Assembly (NCBI RefSeq): GCF_013141715.1
Contig: NZ_WHOA01000115.1
Span: 1-64,000, forward strand
Source: Paenibacillus phytorum
GTDB taxonomy: Bacteria; Bacillota; Bacilli; Paenibacillales; NBRC-103111
DNA: 64,000 nucleotides
Direction of reading: 5' to 3'
Part shown: piece after piece, positions 35,201-44,163 of the stretch
Layout: each line of letters starts with the position of its first letter
Numbering within the stretch: position 1 is the first letter of the stretch
The notes under the pieces: generated by a model
Database searches by the model: none
The model's input: the letters and a program-made list of their open reading frames with translations, nothing else
Told to the model about the DNA's origin: nothing
Translations under genes and position numbers: made by a program

Positions 35201-37517
35201 AAAGCGCTTTGGCTTCCGTGGCGGACAGCGCACGTTTCCATATCTTTAAATCGTCCAACGTAACGGTTGCTCCGCCTTTGCTTTTATTGCCGTCTGCACC
35301 GATGATGACGTGATAGGGAGTATCCATGCTGGATGCGCCAACCAGGGTGATATCCTGGGTAGCCTTCTCAACGCCATCCACATAAGTTTTGGCTGTATTG
35401 TTCGTTCTGTCTACCGTTATGGTAAATTGATGCAAATCGGTGCCTACACTTTGAGCCGAATAATCAACACGATTGGTACCGTCTCCCATGTTAAGCGTCA
35501 TGTTGTTTGTAGTCGAGGGACCGATATACCAACCTGCATTATTAGGCGACCCCCAGTCTTTGTTGGAGATTACCGTCTGATCGCCGGTCAAATTACCTGC
35601 GTGCCAGAATGATACTGTAAAGTCACCGTTACCGAACTTCAAGTCGGACCTGTCTCCGAGATCGATATAGTTGGCGTTACCAGCAGCAATGCTAGCGGCT
35701 TGACCGGACTTACCAGCTACATATGTGACATTTCCGGCAAGGGTAGCCAGGCCCGTTGCACCGGCTGCATCATCATTCAAATTGCCGTTGAATTTCATAT
35801 CAGAGACGAGTTGGTTCCACATCGTACTAGGATCGATGGGAGTCAATTCCGGTGGGGTGACTTGAGTTCGGAAGATGGTCTTCACGGGCGTGCTTACGTT
35901 GCCGTAAGAATCCACGGCCGATACATTTATAACGTAAGACTTTGTTGGATCCAGTCCGGGCATTGGTATATTCATTTTATTCGGTATCGGAGAAAAGTAA
36001 TAATCAGACAAAACACTGTACGTTTTTTCTTCTTGAGCCGTTCTCTCGTTAAACAATTTGATTAAGTAATGATGCATATTTTGATCATCCATGGCTTGCC
36101 TGAACGAGAGGACCGGCACATTATCTGCTCCTGGCACAACCTTCAAATCGGGATTCGCCGGGAATTGAGGAGCTGTTTTGTTACTCTTGCTTGTCGTGTA
36201 GGTAAAATTGCTTTTAATTTCTGCATTCGTATTTCCTGTCAATTTCACAACCCATTTCTTGCCCGCCAATGCGCCAGCGCTGCGGTAAGGAGGGGCTTCA
36301 GCTCCTTTCCATATCCAATTAGGTCGAATATTCCCCGGATCGCCATTATAATCTATTCGCTCAATCTCTATACGATCCTGGTACACCTCAATGATTTGAG
36401 ATTCAGACACGGGGACTAAGTGATCCTCTTTCAGCCCATCTTCTTTCGTGACCAAAGAATAGCCTGAATCCGTCTCCGCATACGACATTGAACCGACATT
36501 GATCGCTGTAAAATCTTTCTGATAAATCGACCGTTCATCGTTAATGTTCAAATGGGAGTGGCCGGATAATACAACCACTTGCGGAAAATTCTGCAAATCT
36601 GTATTTAGGTTCGGATTGCTTCCTGCTATACCGTCCATTACGGTGCCGGAGATGGGATGATGCAAAGTGATGAAAATCGGCTTATTCAGATTTGCCGGAT
36701 CGGCAGTCAGTGCCGCAAGCCTTCCCTTCAGCCAGTTCCTTTGTGTCGTGTCGCTGTTGTAGTTGTTCGCGTTCAAAAAGAAAAAGGAATAGCCTTTGAT
36801 TACCTTCTCGTAATAACCGTTCGACTGTGTCGTAAACCATTCGGCTGGGTAACGAGTTCTGACATCAGCTACACTTGCATCATGATTACCCATAGCAATC
36901 TGAATAGGCATATTCGTCCAGTTTTTGCGTACTAATTGCTCATTGAGAATATTATAAGCAAACGTATGATCAGGTCCTTTGCCATCGCCATTATCATTGA
37001 TGATGTCACCCGCAACAACAATGGTGTCCGGATTCGGTAAAATAGAAGAAAGGACATCAAAGTTGCTGGTCCAAATCTTTCTTATTAAGGTTTCCCACTC
37101 AGGTGTGCCAGGACCAATGTGGATATCCGACATCGCAGCAAATTTCAGCAGAGGTTGTTCGGTTGTTTTAATGATATAACCGTATGACCATGCTTGACTC
37201 CAGACACCGTCCTTCGTAGCAATCACCGAAATGTTCGCCGATTCTGTGAGAACGATCGGCGTTCCGTTATACTTCGGACTAGTTTCGTCAGGTAATGTGC
37301 CATCCAGCGTATAATAGATTTCCGCATCTGGGGTAGCGGAGGTAAGCGCTACACTGACGGATTCCTCGTAGCGGCCTGCTGGCATTGAGGGAACTGGATT
37401 CTCAACAGCGGTGGATGCAAATGCAATTGGGATAACGCCTGCTGCGGCTGAGTAAACAACCGAACAAGTGATGACGCATGCCATAAATGCGGATAAGAAT
37501 TTCTTGGTACTCAACAA
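32247..37517 (-). CDS. Giant SLH-anchored metallophosphoesterase, multi-domain
   Basis: Cell-surface enzyme of 1756 residues. Domains in order: signal peptide; chitobiase-type C-terminal-like sandwich (about 45-110, EIYYTLDGTLPDETSP); calcineurin-like phosphoesterase (about 125-390) with SDIHIG, VVAGDIIND, GNHDAS, TLHHPISG and LSGHSH; fibronectin-like region; LamG domain (about 565-750); FIVAR-like helices (about 770-850); F5/8 discoidin domain (about 860-1010); four cadherin-like beta-sandwich repeats (about 1020-1370); and three SLH repeats in the last 190 residues. It should act on phosphoesters outside the cell while bound to polysaccharide and wall. The start is TTG after GAGGAGG, about ten bases away. 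The shared phosphorus motif lies 62-95 bases upstream. Confidence 0.9.
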   Translation of the reverse strand: MLSTKKFLSAFMACVITCSVVYSAAAGVIPIAFASTAVENPVPSMPAGRYEESVSVALTSATPDAEIYYTLDGTLPDETSPKYNGTPIVLTESANISVIATKDGVWSQAWSYGYIIKTTEQPLLKFAAMSDIHIGPGTPEWETLIRKIWTSNFDVLSSILPNPDTIVVAGDIINDNGDGKGPDHTFAYNILNEQLVRKNWTNMPIQIAMGNHDASVADVRTRYPAEWFTTQSNGYYEKVIKGYSFFFLNANNYNSDTTQRNWLKGRLAALTADPANLNKPIFITLHHPISGTVMDGIAGSNPNLNTDLQNFPQVVVLSGHSHLNINDERSIYQKDFTAINVGSMSYAETDSGYSLVTKEDGLKEDHLVPVSESQIIEVYQDRIEIERIDYNGDPGNIRPNWIWKGAEAPPYRSAGALAGKKWVVKLTGNTNAEIKSNFTYTTSKSNKTAPQFPANPDLKVVPGADNVPVLSFRQAMDDQNMHHYLIKLFNERTAQEEKTYSVLSDYYFSPIPNKMNIPMPGLDPTKSYVINVSAVDSYGNVSTPVKTIFRTQVTPPELTPIDPSTMWNQLVSDMKFNGNLNDDAAGATGLATLAGNVTYVAGKSGQAASIAAGNANYIDLGDRSDLKFGNGDFTVSFWHAGNLTGDQTVISNKDWGSPNNAGWYIGPSTTNNMTLNMGDGTNRVDYSAQSVGTDLHQFTITVDRTNNTAKTYVDGVEKATQDITLVGASSMDTPYHVIIGADGNKSKGGATVTLDDLKIWKRALSATEAKALSDSYLSTKLYTYEQLNAKLQEAEKFTAYVAGTKGLSLPQQAQNELQALITATKAISSGESANVIDQGYLDLMWALQTAQNAIVYTFIPKTEFSIDSFSSYASNESAEAKYILDGQESTVWISKWVTPAATFPHWIIIDMKDTYKISGIQRKSRPTQSLEAPNTFEFYASDNVADLSDPAFLGNAANKASGAFGKTWTGRVFSDFVALNNSVQGRYVKFVITGSYNTNPTLTFASMSEIDFTGDKVPSARLKELKINDVLVDRFEPNKLDYSLNVPYNVTDASVTYTVYDPQTTVVVNGGSNLQVGNNVVTVTVTAPNARASSYVINVNRLDIPPAYLSDLRVNSETLSGFTWDKLDYSLSVPYETTVTNITYTSVNLATSVVVVGGNDLSVGVNTITVTSTAEDGTKCIYNILITRHPLAASTDSSLLDLRVNGTTLEGFASDKLSYSLSVTHETTVIHVVYTATDPEATVMIAGGEYLVVGVNAVTVTVTAEDGTKRVYSMMITRQPAALSSNTNLFDLRVNTIAINGFAPNKLSYMVEVPYGTTVATVTYSAEHVTSKVVVTGGSSLSVGSNRISVLVTAQDGTTKEYVIIVYRLSDSSEPSLPSEVTPVKPELPKDVATIKDEDLQKNSASVPVTLAEGQNHIVVPMAQAYQLQGRSIIVQAHDVKLIVPGDLLISASNLLPSPDNSAAITVKIEPISGGQADQTLREASRKDNGLYTLGGQVLDLSIIVTDTAGKQYEMNNGLNKPVTITFPIPAGLNPKLVGIYELHEDGSLVYIGGTHVNDNTAIEVEIDRLSQYAVISLEKNYNDVTSLHWAYETIQELSAQHIVNGITNSSYEPTKAVSRAEFASLLVRTLGLKSAEAPPFGDVAGNAWYAGEVSAAYKSGIITGNSKQKFDPNLSITREEMAIMLVRAYELRTGVKLEQASPEISDASEISDWALSYVNRAINAKLLTGRQEGLFVPAEYMTRAEAAQAVYNLLK

Positions 37518-38017
37518 ATGAAGTCCTCCTCTTAGTTATGATTCACTGTTCAAGTATATAAATAAACAGCATATTCAAGCAATGTATTTTGCGTTATTTT
37601 ACAATATATTTATTTTTTATGATTCATTAATTTTCGGAATTGATACATAAATTAGTACGTTCACACGTAATAACAGATCACAAGTTCCCCTCTATATTTT
37701 TGAGAATAATACTCTATAATCACAACATTCCAGATATTGTATAACGGAAATAATGCTCGATATTCCTTGATATACAGCTAAATACAACAATAAACGAGAG
37801 GTGTGTCTGCCGCCAGAACATTTCTAATCGGCATCGTACATTCCATTCACCCGACCAACAATTAACGAGAATTCTACATATTCCTTAGAATATTTTGCCA
37901 GCATTGGCCGCTAAATCGTATTATAAAAACAGCATAAAAAAGCTAAAAGAAGCATTTTTGCGTTTTTTAAACTTCCAACATTATCTCTCTACAAATGTCA
38001 CCAATGCTTGAGTGAAG
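37518..38017. other. AT-rich intergenic region upstream of the giant metallophosphoesterase
   Basis: About 500 bases without a supported gene. It contains the shared phosphorus motif (37579-37611) and a plausible minus-strand promoter (TTGCTT near 37581-37576 and TATATA about 16 bases downstream). The rest is low-complexity AT-rich sequence with no clear repeat. Confidence 0.45.
37579..37611 (-). promoter_or_regulatory. Motif shared upstream of phosphorus genes (site D)
   Basis: Minus strand begins AAATATATTGTAAAATAACG then CAAAATACATTGC. It is a hybrid in appearance: its first half matches sites A and B, its second half matches site C. It directly adjoins a possible -35 box, 62 bases upstream of the TTG start. 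Confidence 0.55.
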
Positions 38018-38056
38018 AAAAACCGTCAGGGAAGTTACTCCTGACGGTTCTTTTTG
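38018..38056. terminator. Bidirectional terminator after GH95 remnant
   Basis: AACCGTCAGG/CCTGACGGTT with a nine-base loop, A-run on the left and CTTTTT on the right. Confidence 0.8.
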
Positions 38057-38229
38057 GGTTTGACTTACATCGGTAATTTTGTACTCATGACCACTTCCGT
38101 TTCGCCATAGGAGCAGGTAGTGTAAAAATGCCCTTTGCAGCGATACGGCACTTTCCGTATGTCGAGGCACCCTTCGCAAACTAGAAACTTAAATCCTTTC
38201 TAGGATCACCATCAGCCACGGAATAGCCA

Positions 38230-38790
38230 TCAATTCGCATATTCAAACGCGTCTACAGACGCAAAGGTCCCACTGGAAGAAGGATTCTTCGTTCCTTTAT
38301 TCACGATTTTAATCGTATGTGAAGCATTCGACAACCCTGTCTTGGCATACGCCACCACTTGTTTGGTTACGCTGGGAGCGAACAAATTAATATTACCTTG
38401 ATCTAGCACCCCGTAGATTGCGTCCAAGATACGCCAACTTCAAATCCACCACGCGCCTTTATCCCCGAGAAACTTCCAGTAGTCCAGGACGAAGGCAATG
38501 CCGGTATCTACGATACTGTAGTCATTATTCCATTCCTTTATTTCCCCGCTGCTTCCAATTTGATAGGGGAGTAACTTCGGCAGGGCAATCTGGATACGAT
38601 TCAACAAATCAACATCCGCAGGTGAATCTGCCTCCAAAATACTCCCTGCTTCCAGAATATTTTCAAACAGCTCGCGAATTACCGTCATGTCGATCGTTGA
38701 ACCTTGACTGACTGCAATGGCAATAGCTCCATATCCACTGCCGTGGAACAACTGATCCAAGCCTTTCGGTCCCTGCAAGATAGGCCGCAC
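38230..38790 (-). pseudogene. Remnants of a GH95-type glycosidase with carbohydrate-binding tail
   Basis: Two broken frames. At 38440-38790 the fragment contains STIDMTVIRELFENILEAGS and LLPYQIGSSGEIKEW, characteristic of the (alpha/alpha)6 catalytic barrel of GH95 alpha-L-fucosidase/galactosidase-type enzymes. At 38230-38427 the fragment contains KQVVAYAKTGLSNASHTIKI, typical of a C-terminal carbohydrate-binding sandwich. The N-terminal hundreds of residues and the segment between are missing, and the fragment's upstream end abuts an oppositely oriented regulator remnant. Loss of this enzyme shortens the catabolic repertoire of the region. Confidence 0.7.
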
Positions 38791-39226
38791 AACGATCCGT
38801 CAGAGACAGTCTCTTCTCTCGACCGCTCCCTTGCAGAATTGTCTATCCAGGCTCAGTTACTCGAGTTTATTACCAACCTATGCCGCTTCTTTCTCCAACA
38901 AACCCAGCAAACGTATGTGGGAATTGGCACTTCCACGCAGTTTGCGCTAGCCCATGAGATGGCTTCGCTGCTTGAAGCGTCCATACATGAACCGATTACA
39001 TTCAATGAGCTAGCAGGAAAATTAAACGTAAATCGCTCTTACTTATCCGAGGTTGACCGAATCCGAGTTATCCATCGAGCAAATCGCCGATAAACTCCAG
39101 TTTTCATCGGCGAGCCACTTTTTCCAGCACTTCCGACAGTGGACGGGGCTGACACCACACAAGTTTCGCAATCAGAAAGTTAAAGAAAATCTGCCAACGG
39201 CGAACTACACAACTACTTATTTGTGA
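38790..39226 (+). pseudogene. Remnant of an AraC-family regulator
   Basis: Plus-strand fragment carrying the linker and first HTH helix of an AraC regulator (EPITFNELAGKLNVNRSYLS), then a deletion with frameshift, then the second HTH in another frame (ELSIEQIADKLQFSSASHFF, GLTPHKFR) ending at TGA 39224-39226. About 30 residues between the two helices are gone, so it cannot bind DNA normally. It faces the GH95 remnant head to head; the original divergent pair presumably was regulator and glycosidase. Confidence 0.72.
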
Positions 39227-39232
39227 CAGCAT

Positions 39233-39277
39233 AAAAAAAAGGGGTGACGAATGATTCCATCCGATTTGCCCCTTTTT
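39233..39277. terminator. Bidirectional terminator between regulator remnant and oxidoreductase
   Basis: AAAAAGGGG pairs with CCCCTTTTT around a 24-base loop; it serves the oxidoreductase operon on the minus strand. Confidence 0.8.
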
Positions 39278-39283
39278 GTGCCT

Positions 39284-40609
39284 CTACACTCGCTTGATCT
39301 CAACGGTTCTTTGTTCCAGTCGGGACTGATCGGCTGCGAATCCGATCAAGTGCCCGTGAAGTGACTTCTCCAGAGATGTGGAGGAGATCGATGGCACTGC
39401 ACCCTTCAATACTTTTACGAAGTCGGCGACAAGAAGCAAGTCTCCTCCGCCATGCATATCCTCTGACACCCCAACTTTAATCTGTTGCTCGGAATAGATA
39501 TGGCCTTTGCGGGCATCGGGATGTCGGATGACATAAGCACCTGCTTCCATTTCTCCCTGAATTTCGCCTTTAGTCCCAACAATATGAATGGAACGGCCTG
39601 GCTTGGAAGTACCCCCAGTCATAACATGCGTTCCCGTACTGCCATCTGAGAACTCTATGATTACCGTTTGATGATCAACCACATCGTTATCGCAGCGCCA
39701 GACGCAACGACCGTATGGGCTGTCCTTTCGCAGCGACTCCGCCAATTCCTCATCGCTCATCGTAACGCCTAAATGGGTATTGTAGGTTACATAAGCCTTC
39801 CACAAACGCTGCTCAATGTAATGTTTCCGCGCAGAATAAGCGCAAGATTCCTCAATTGAACAATCGACCAGACACCGCGTGCCGGACCCTGAAGGCGCTT
39901 TCTCAGGCCGAAATTGCAGCAGGCTTCCGAAGCTGCTTACTTTCACCGGCTGGATATCTCCCTTCATCCAGGCTAATACGTCCAAGTCGTGGCAGCTTTT
40001 GGCCATGAGCATGGAGGAACCACCTTTATCCACACGCCCCCATTTTCCTCTGACATATGCCATAGCCATGTGGTGATAAGTAACGTTCTCTATTGTCGTC
40101 AAACTGACAATATCACCGATTACGCCATCTGCTATGGTTTGACGAATCGATTCGTAAAAAGGTGCATAGCGCAGCACGTGACAAATCATGACTTTTCTGC
40201 CATGGCGCTCAGCTTCTTCATACAAATCCATAACTTCATCCGCGCTGACGCCGATCGGTTTCTCCAGCATGATGTCATAACCAGCTCTTAGCAACGGAAT
40301 CGTAGAAGATACATGCATATGATCCATGGTACCGTTAATCACGGCATCCGCGATCTTGGGCTTACCGACAAGTTCCTCAATATCAGCAAAGCAATACTCC
40401 TCTGATAATCCGAAACGGGACTTGGTTAAATTTCTACGCTCGCTATCCGGCTCTACAACCCCGACAATTTTCAGTCGTTCAGGATGAAACTCTGCAAAAG
40501 AAGCGTAAATTAGGCTGCGATGACCGGCTCCCACGATAATGGCAGTAACAGGACTCTCATGATCCTTCTTATGCTTATATGCAATATCCGCTGATAATTG
40601 GTTGCTCAT
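39284..40609 (-). CDS. Gfo/Idh/MocA-family NAD(P)-dependent oxidoreductase
   Basis: Cytoplasmic dehydrogenase of 441 residues, probably acting on a sugar, sugar acid or cyclitol. The Rossmann motif is AIIVGAGHRS; the catalytic region has MLEKPIG and SCHDLDVL with the conserved His/Asp. It is longer than the usual ~350 residues because of an insertion around residues 230-280 containing cysteines (CLVDCSIEESCAY). It follows the importer operon by about 40 bases on the same strand and ends at a terminator, so it is likely the last gene of that operon. Start at ATG 40609 is favoured by GGGGG eight bases upstream; ATG 40615 is only two codons earlier. Confidence 0.88.
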   Translation of the reverse strand: MSNQLSADIAYKHKKDHESPVTAIIVGAGHRSLIYASFAEFHPERLKIVGVVEPDSERRNLTKSRFGLSEEYCFADIEELVGKPKIADAVINGTMDHMHVSSTIPLLRAGYDIMLEKPIGVSADEVMDLYEEAERHGRKVMICHVLRYAPFYESIRQTIADGVIGDIVSLTTIENVTYHHMAMAYVRGKWGRVDKGGSSMLMAKSCHDLDVLAWMKGDIQPVKVSSFGSLLQFRPEKAPSGSGTRCLVDCSIEESCAYSARKHYIEQRLWKAYVTYNTHLGVTMSDEELAESLRKDSPYGRCVWRCDNDVVDHQTVIIEFSDGSTGTHVMTGGTSKPGRSIHIVGTKGEIQGEMEAGAYVIRHPDARKGHIYSEQQIKVGVSEDMHGGGDLLLVADFVKVLKGAVPSISSTSLEKSLHGHLIGFAADQSRLEQRTVEIKRV

Positions 40610-40648
40610 TCTCATTTCCCCCTAGATGAATAAATATGATGAAATCGT

Positions 40649-42205
40649 TTATTTCTTATTTTTTTGATACCATTGGGTTGCTTCATCAATGGCTTTATTA
40701 CCACCACGAGCTTTCCAGTCTGCAACGAATTTATCAAAGTAATCGATACTTTCCTGTCCAACGATGATTTTGGCTGCAGTTTCCATAAACAATCCGTTTT
40801 TGGCGAGTTCAGGTTGAGACAGCATAATGGCAGGAACAGGCATATCAAGTCCATCATTCACGCGACCTTCGCTGTTTGCAACTTTCGAAGCATTCATGAT
40901 TAGATCTCCGTGCAGGCGCCCTTTCATAAAATCTTCGTTCGTAAGATAAGGTTTACCGGTAATTTGCAGGAACATCAAGTGCATAACTTCCTTGTTAATT
41001 CCATCCGCAGTTGTCTGATATTGATACTCGATCTTACCGTTATTTAAGGTATAGTCATTGCCCTCAATGCCATAAGTCAAGAATGTATCCGCTTCTTTCG
41101 AGTAAAACCAATTTAAAAATTTAATAACATCCTCAGCTTTCTTACTGCTGGCAGGGACGGCATAAGCCGACCTGATCGGTGAAATGATGTCTGCTCCGCC
41201 TTTTCCGTCTGGACCAATTGGTGCAGGGATGTTAATGATTTCAGCAGTAGGTTCCCCTTTCTTTACTTCGGACAACCACTTGTCGGGATAGCCCGGATCA
41301 TGTATCCACATGCCTACGCGAGCAGCACCCTTAATTTTCGCATCCCAATCCTTGCCTTCTTGAACAAACACTTCATTGTCAAGGAGCTTTTCTTTGTACA
41401 GATATTGATAAATTTTCAATGCCTCTTTCATTTCAGGCAAAATGTATTTAGGAACCAGCTTGTTATCCTTGTACTTCCAAGTGCCCGCAGATATTCCTTC
41501 GCCAGGATTGACATCATAGGCTCCAAAAAAGGCTTCAGCAACTCTTAAATTCTTGCGTCCTGAGAATGGAATTTCATCTTTTTTACCGTTGCCATTCGGG
41601 TCCATATCGCGAAATGCGGTCAATACATTTATGTATTCATCTATCGTTTTGGGTACCTGTAATCCAAGTTTATCAAGCCAGTCTTTCCGCATATAGACAA
41701 CCTGATTACGTGTCGTGCCCGACATTGTTGGTATCGCATATATTTTTCCGTCCTTACTTATTGTAGGAGAATCCCATACTTCTTTAGGGATATTGCTTTT
41801 AAGATTAGGACCGAATTTATCTATTAGATCATTCAGCTCCGTAAAAGCTCCGTTATTTATAGCGGGTGTGGACACCTTCGTATTAATGGCTGAAATTTCA
41901 AGGAGATCCGGCAGCTTTTCATTAGCAGCAAGCAGTAAATTAAGTTTTTGATCAAAATCTGTTGCGGGAATGAGTTCGATGTTGATATTTGTTTGGGATA
42001 GTTCCTCTAACTTTTTAACATAGATATCTTCATTAATATTAGGAGATGCTTCAACATATGGAAATGATCTTGAGTTCATAGTTATGTTTATTGAGGGAAC
42101 TCGATGTCCATCCGGCGAACTTTTGCCTTCATCTGAATGATTACTACAAGCGGAAATCATTGTAGTAACCAAAAGTGTTCCAACTACTTTTTTGCTTGCT
42201 CTCAT
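40649..42205 (-). CDS. Sugar ABC transporter solute-binding lipoprotein
   Basis: Extracellular binding protein of 518 residues with lipobox ISAC at about residues 17-20. Landmarks: LLLAANEKLPDLLEISAINT, IYAIPTMSGTTRNQVVYMRK, FRDMDPNGNGKKDEIPFSG (a calcium-loop-like insert common in these proteins). Third gene after LplB- and YtcP-type permeases, so the complete importer is 44055 to 40649. A two-component system lies upstream. Confidence 0.9.
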   Translation of the reverse strand: MRASKKVVGTLLVTTMISACSNHSDEGKSSPDGHRVPSINITMNSRSFPYVEASPNINEDIYVKKLEELSQTNINIELIPATDFDQKLNLLLAANEKLPDLLEISAINTKVSTPAINNGAFTELNDLIDKFGPNLKSNIPKEVWDSPTISKDGKIYAIPTMSGTTRNQVVYMRKDWLDKLGLQVPKTIDEYINVLTAFRDMDPNGNGKKDEIPFSGRKNLRVAEAFFGAYDVNPGEGISAGTWKYKDNKLVPKYILPEMKEALKIYQYLYKEKLLDNEVFVQEGKDWDAKIKGAARVGMWIHDPGYPDKWLSEVKKGEPTAEIINIPAPIGPDGKGGADIISPIRSAYAVPASSKKAEDVIKFLNWFYSKEADTFLTYGIEGNDYTLNNGKIEYQYQTTADGINKEVMHLMFLQITGKPYLTNEDFMKGRLHGDLIMNASKVANSEGRVNDGLDMPVPAIMLSQPELAKNGLFMETAAKIIVGQESIDYFDKFVADWKARGGNKAIDEATQWYQKNKK

Positions 42206-42235
42206 TCAAATCCCGCTCCCTTGGTCACTTTATTT

Positions 42236-43087
42236 TTAACCTTTGACAGAACCTATCATTGCACCTTGGATAAAATGTTTCTGTATCAAAGGATAAATGA
42301 ACAAAATTGGCACAGTAGCAACAATAATTGTTGCCATCCTTATTCCTTCAATGGAAATCAGCATGCCTGCGCCCATACTGCCTGCATCGTTTTCTACAAG
42401 AAGTTGACGTAATTTAACTTGTAAAGTGAAAAGACCGGGATCTCTCAAATACATAATCGCATTCATATATCCATTCCAATACCCAACGGCATAGAAAAGA
42501 CCAATCGTCGTTAAAGAAGGTAGAGAAAGCGGCATAATGATTCTTCCGAAAGTATTAAATTCATCGCATCCATCAATGGTTGCCGCATCTGTAAGCCCTT
42601 CCGGAATACCTTTAAAAAAGGTTATCATGATGACCAGATTAAACGCGCTAATAAGGCCGGGAATGATGAGAGCACTTAATGTATCCAATAAACCGAATGA
42701 CTTAACAACAAGGTAGGTCGGAATCAATGGAGCTGGGAAAATCATTGTAATAATAACCATAATCATCATTAATCTTCGACCTTTTAAATGGGATTTTGAC
42801 AATCCATATCCCATAAGCGAAGTAAAAAGTAGGCTTAAAAACGTGCCGGCTGCCGTTACCCATATGGTGACACCAAAAGCCTTCCAAATCGCCTTATTTT
42901 TTAACACAGCCAAATAATGATCGAGTGTAAAGTTCACTGGAAATATGGAGACCTTACCTTGCAGAATTGCCTGCCCGCCGCTGAATGAACCTGCTAATAT
43001 GTTCAGATAAGGAACTAGCATGAACAAGCTGATGCCTGTCAGTATGATGGCATTAATAATTGGGAATGTGGCCGGCCTCTTCCTCAT
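42236..43087 (-). CDS. Sugar ABC transporter permease (YtcP-like)
   Basis: Membrane permease of 283 residues with six helices; EAA loop GLTDAATIDGCDEFNTFGRI and the C-terminal QKHFIQGAMIGSVKG are typical. It forms the channel with the LplB-like gene upstream (14-base gap). No ATPase is encoded nearby. Confidence 0.9.
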   Translation of the reverse strand: MRKRPATFPIINAIILTGISLFMLVPYLNILAGSFSGGQAILQGKVSIFPVNFTLDHYLAVLKNKAIWKAFGVTIWVTAAGTFLSLLFTSLMGYGLSKSHLKGRRLMMIMVIITMIFPAPLIPTYLVVKSFGLLDTLSALIIPGLISAFNLVIMITFFKGIPEGLTDAATIDGCDEFNTFGRIIMPLSLPSLTTIGLFYAVGYWNGYMNAIMYLRDPGLFTLQVKLRQLLVENDAGSMGAGMLISIEGIRMATIIVATVPILFIYPLIQKHFIQGAMIGSVKG

Positions 43088-43101
43088 TTCATCACCTCTG
43101 T

Positions 43102-44055
43102 TTAATATAATGTTTCTCCGGTCAACTTTTTACTTATTTGGTTAAAGCTGAAGATAAGCATCAAGCCAACTACAGATTTAAAAATTCCGATTGCCGTTGT
43201 ATAGCTGTATTGTCCTCCTAGTAAACCAACGGTATAAATATACGTATCTATAATTTGTCCTTTTTCTGCAATGAGTGGATTGAGCAGCATATAAATTTGT
43301 TCAAATCCTAAATCTAACAGATGTCCAATTCTCAACAGGAACAAAATCATAATGGTCGGTAATATGGATGGTAATGTAATACTGATCATCTTTCGAAATC
43401 TTCCAGCCCCATCAACGTCGGCAGCTTCATACATCTCCGTATTGATACTAGCTAGGGCGGCAAGATAAATAATTGCATTCCAACCCACTTCCTTCCAAAT
43501 ACCTGAAGCAACTACAATTGATCGAAAAAATTCAGGTTGCTGCATAAAGAAAATTCGCTCCATACCCAAAAATTCTAATATTTCATTGATAATTCCGTAA
43601 TTTGGCGATAACACATTGATGACTAAGCCACCTACAATAACCCAAGACAAAAAATGCGGGAGATAAACAATGGTTTGTACAGAGCGTTTAAACCACATTT
43701 TCCTAACTTCATTCAGAAGCAAAGCTAAAATAATCGGAGCAGGAAAACCAAACACAAGTTGATAAATACTAATGAATACCGTGTTTTGGAGAATTTTCAA
43801 AAATTCTGGATACGTAAACAGAGTCTCGAAGTGTTTTAATCCGACAAACGGGCTCCCCAAGATTCCTTTGTAAACATTATAATCCTGAAATGCAATAACA
43901 CTTCCCAGAATAGGGACATACTTAAAGAGAAAAAAAAACATGATCCCAGGCAGTATCATGCAGTATAATTGCCAGTATCTCGAATAATAAAGCTTAGTCC
44001 TTTTTTTTCTTACTTCGCTGCTAATCAAATGAGTTGGGTGGGCGTTTGTATTCAT
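43102..44055 (-). CDS. Sugar ABC transporter permease (LplB-like)
   Basis: Membrane permease of 317 residues. N-terminal charged tail, then LYCMILPGIMFFFLFKYVP, EAA loop EMYEAADVDGAGRFRKMISI, and six helices. First gene of the importer operon; 108 bases separate it from the response regulator and likely hold the promoter. GGAGGTTCCC precedes the ATG. Confidence 0.9.
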   Translation of the reverse strand: MNTNAHPTHLISSEVRKKRTKLYYSRYWQLYCMILPGIMFFFLFKYVPILGSVIAFQDYNVYKGILGSPFVGLKHFETLFTYPEFLKILQNTVFISIYQLVFGFPAPIILALLLNEVRKMWFKRSVQTIVYLPHFLSWVIVGGLVINVLSPNYGIINEILEFLGMERIFFMQQPEFFRSIVVASGIWKEVGWNAIIYLAALASINTEMYEAADVDGAGRFRKMISITLPSILPTIMILFLLRIGHLLDLGFEQIYMLLNPLIAEKGQIIDTYIYTVGLLGGQYSYTTAIGIFKSVVGLMLIFSFNQISKKLTGETLY

Positions 44056-44163
44056 GGGAACCTCCTGATGTCATATTTGATAACTTAATACTAGAAGAAA
44101 TCAGGGGGTTCGTACATGGTATTCCTTACGCTAGTTGTGTTTTCATAAGGCAATGTATGCGCT

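Noticed and set aside
37911..37932. Half of a Zur-like box (TAAATCGTATTAT)
   Set aside because: Only one half-site matches, and it lies almost 400 bases from the nearest gene start; chance in AT-rich DNA is likely.
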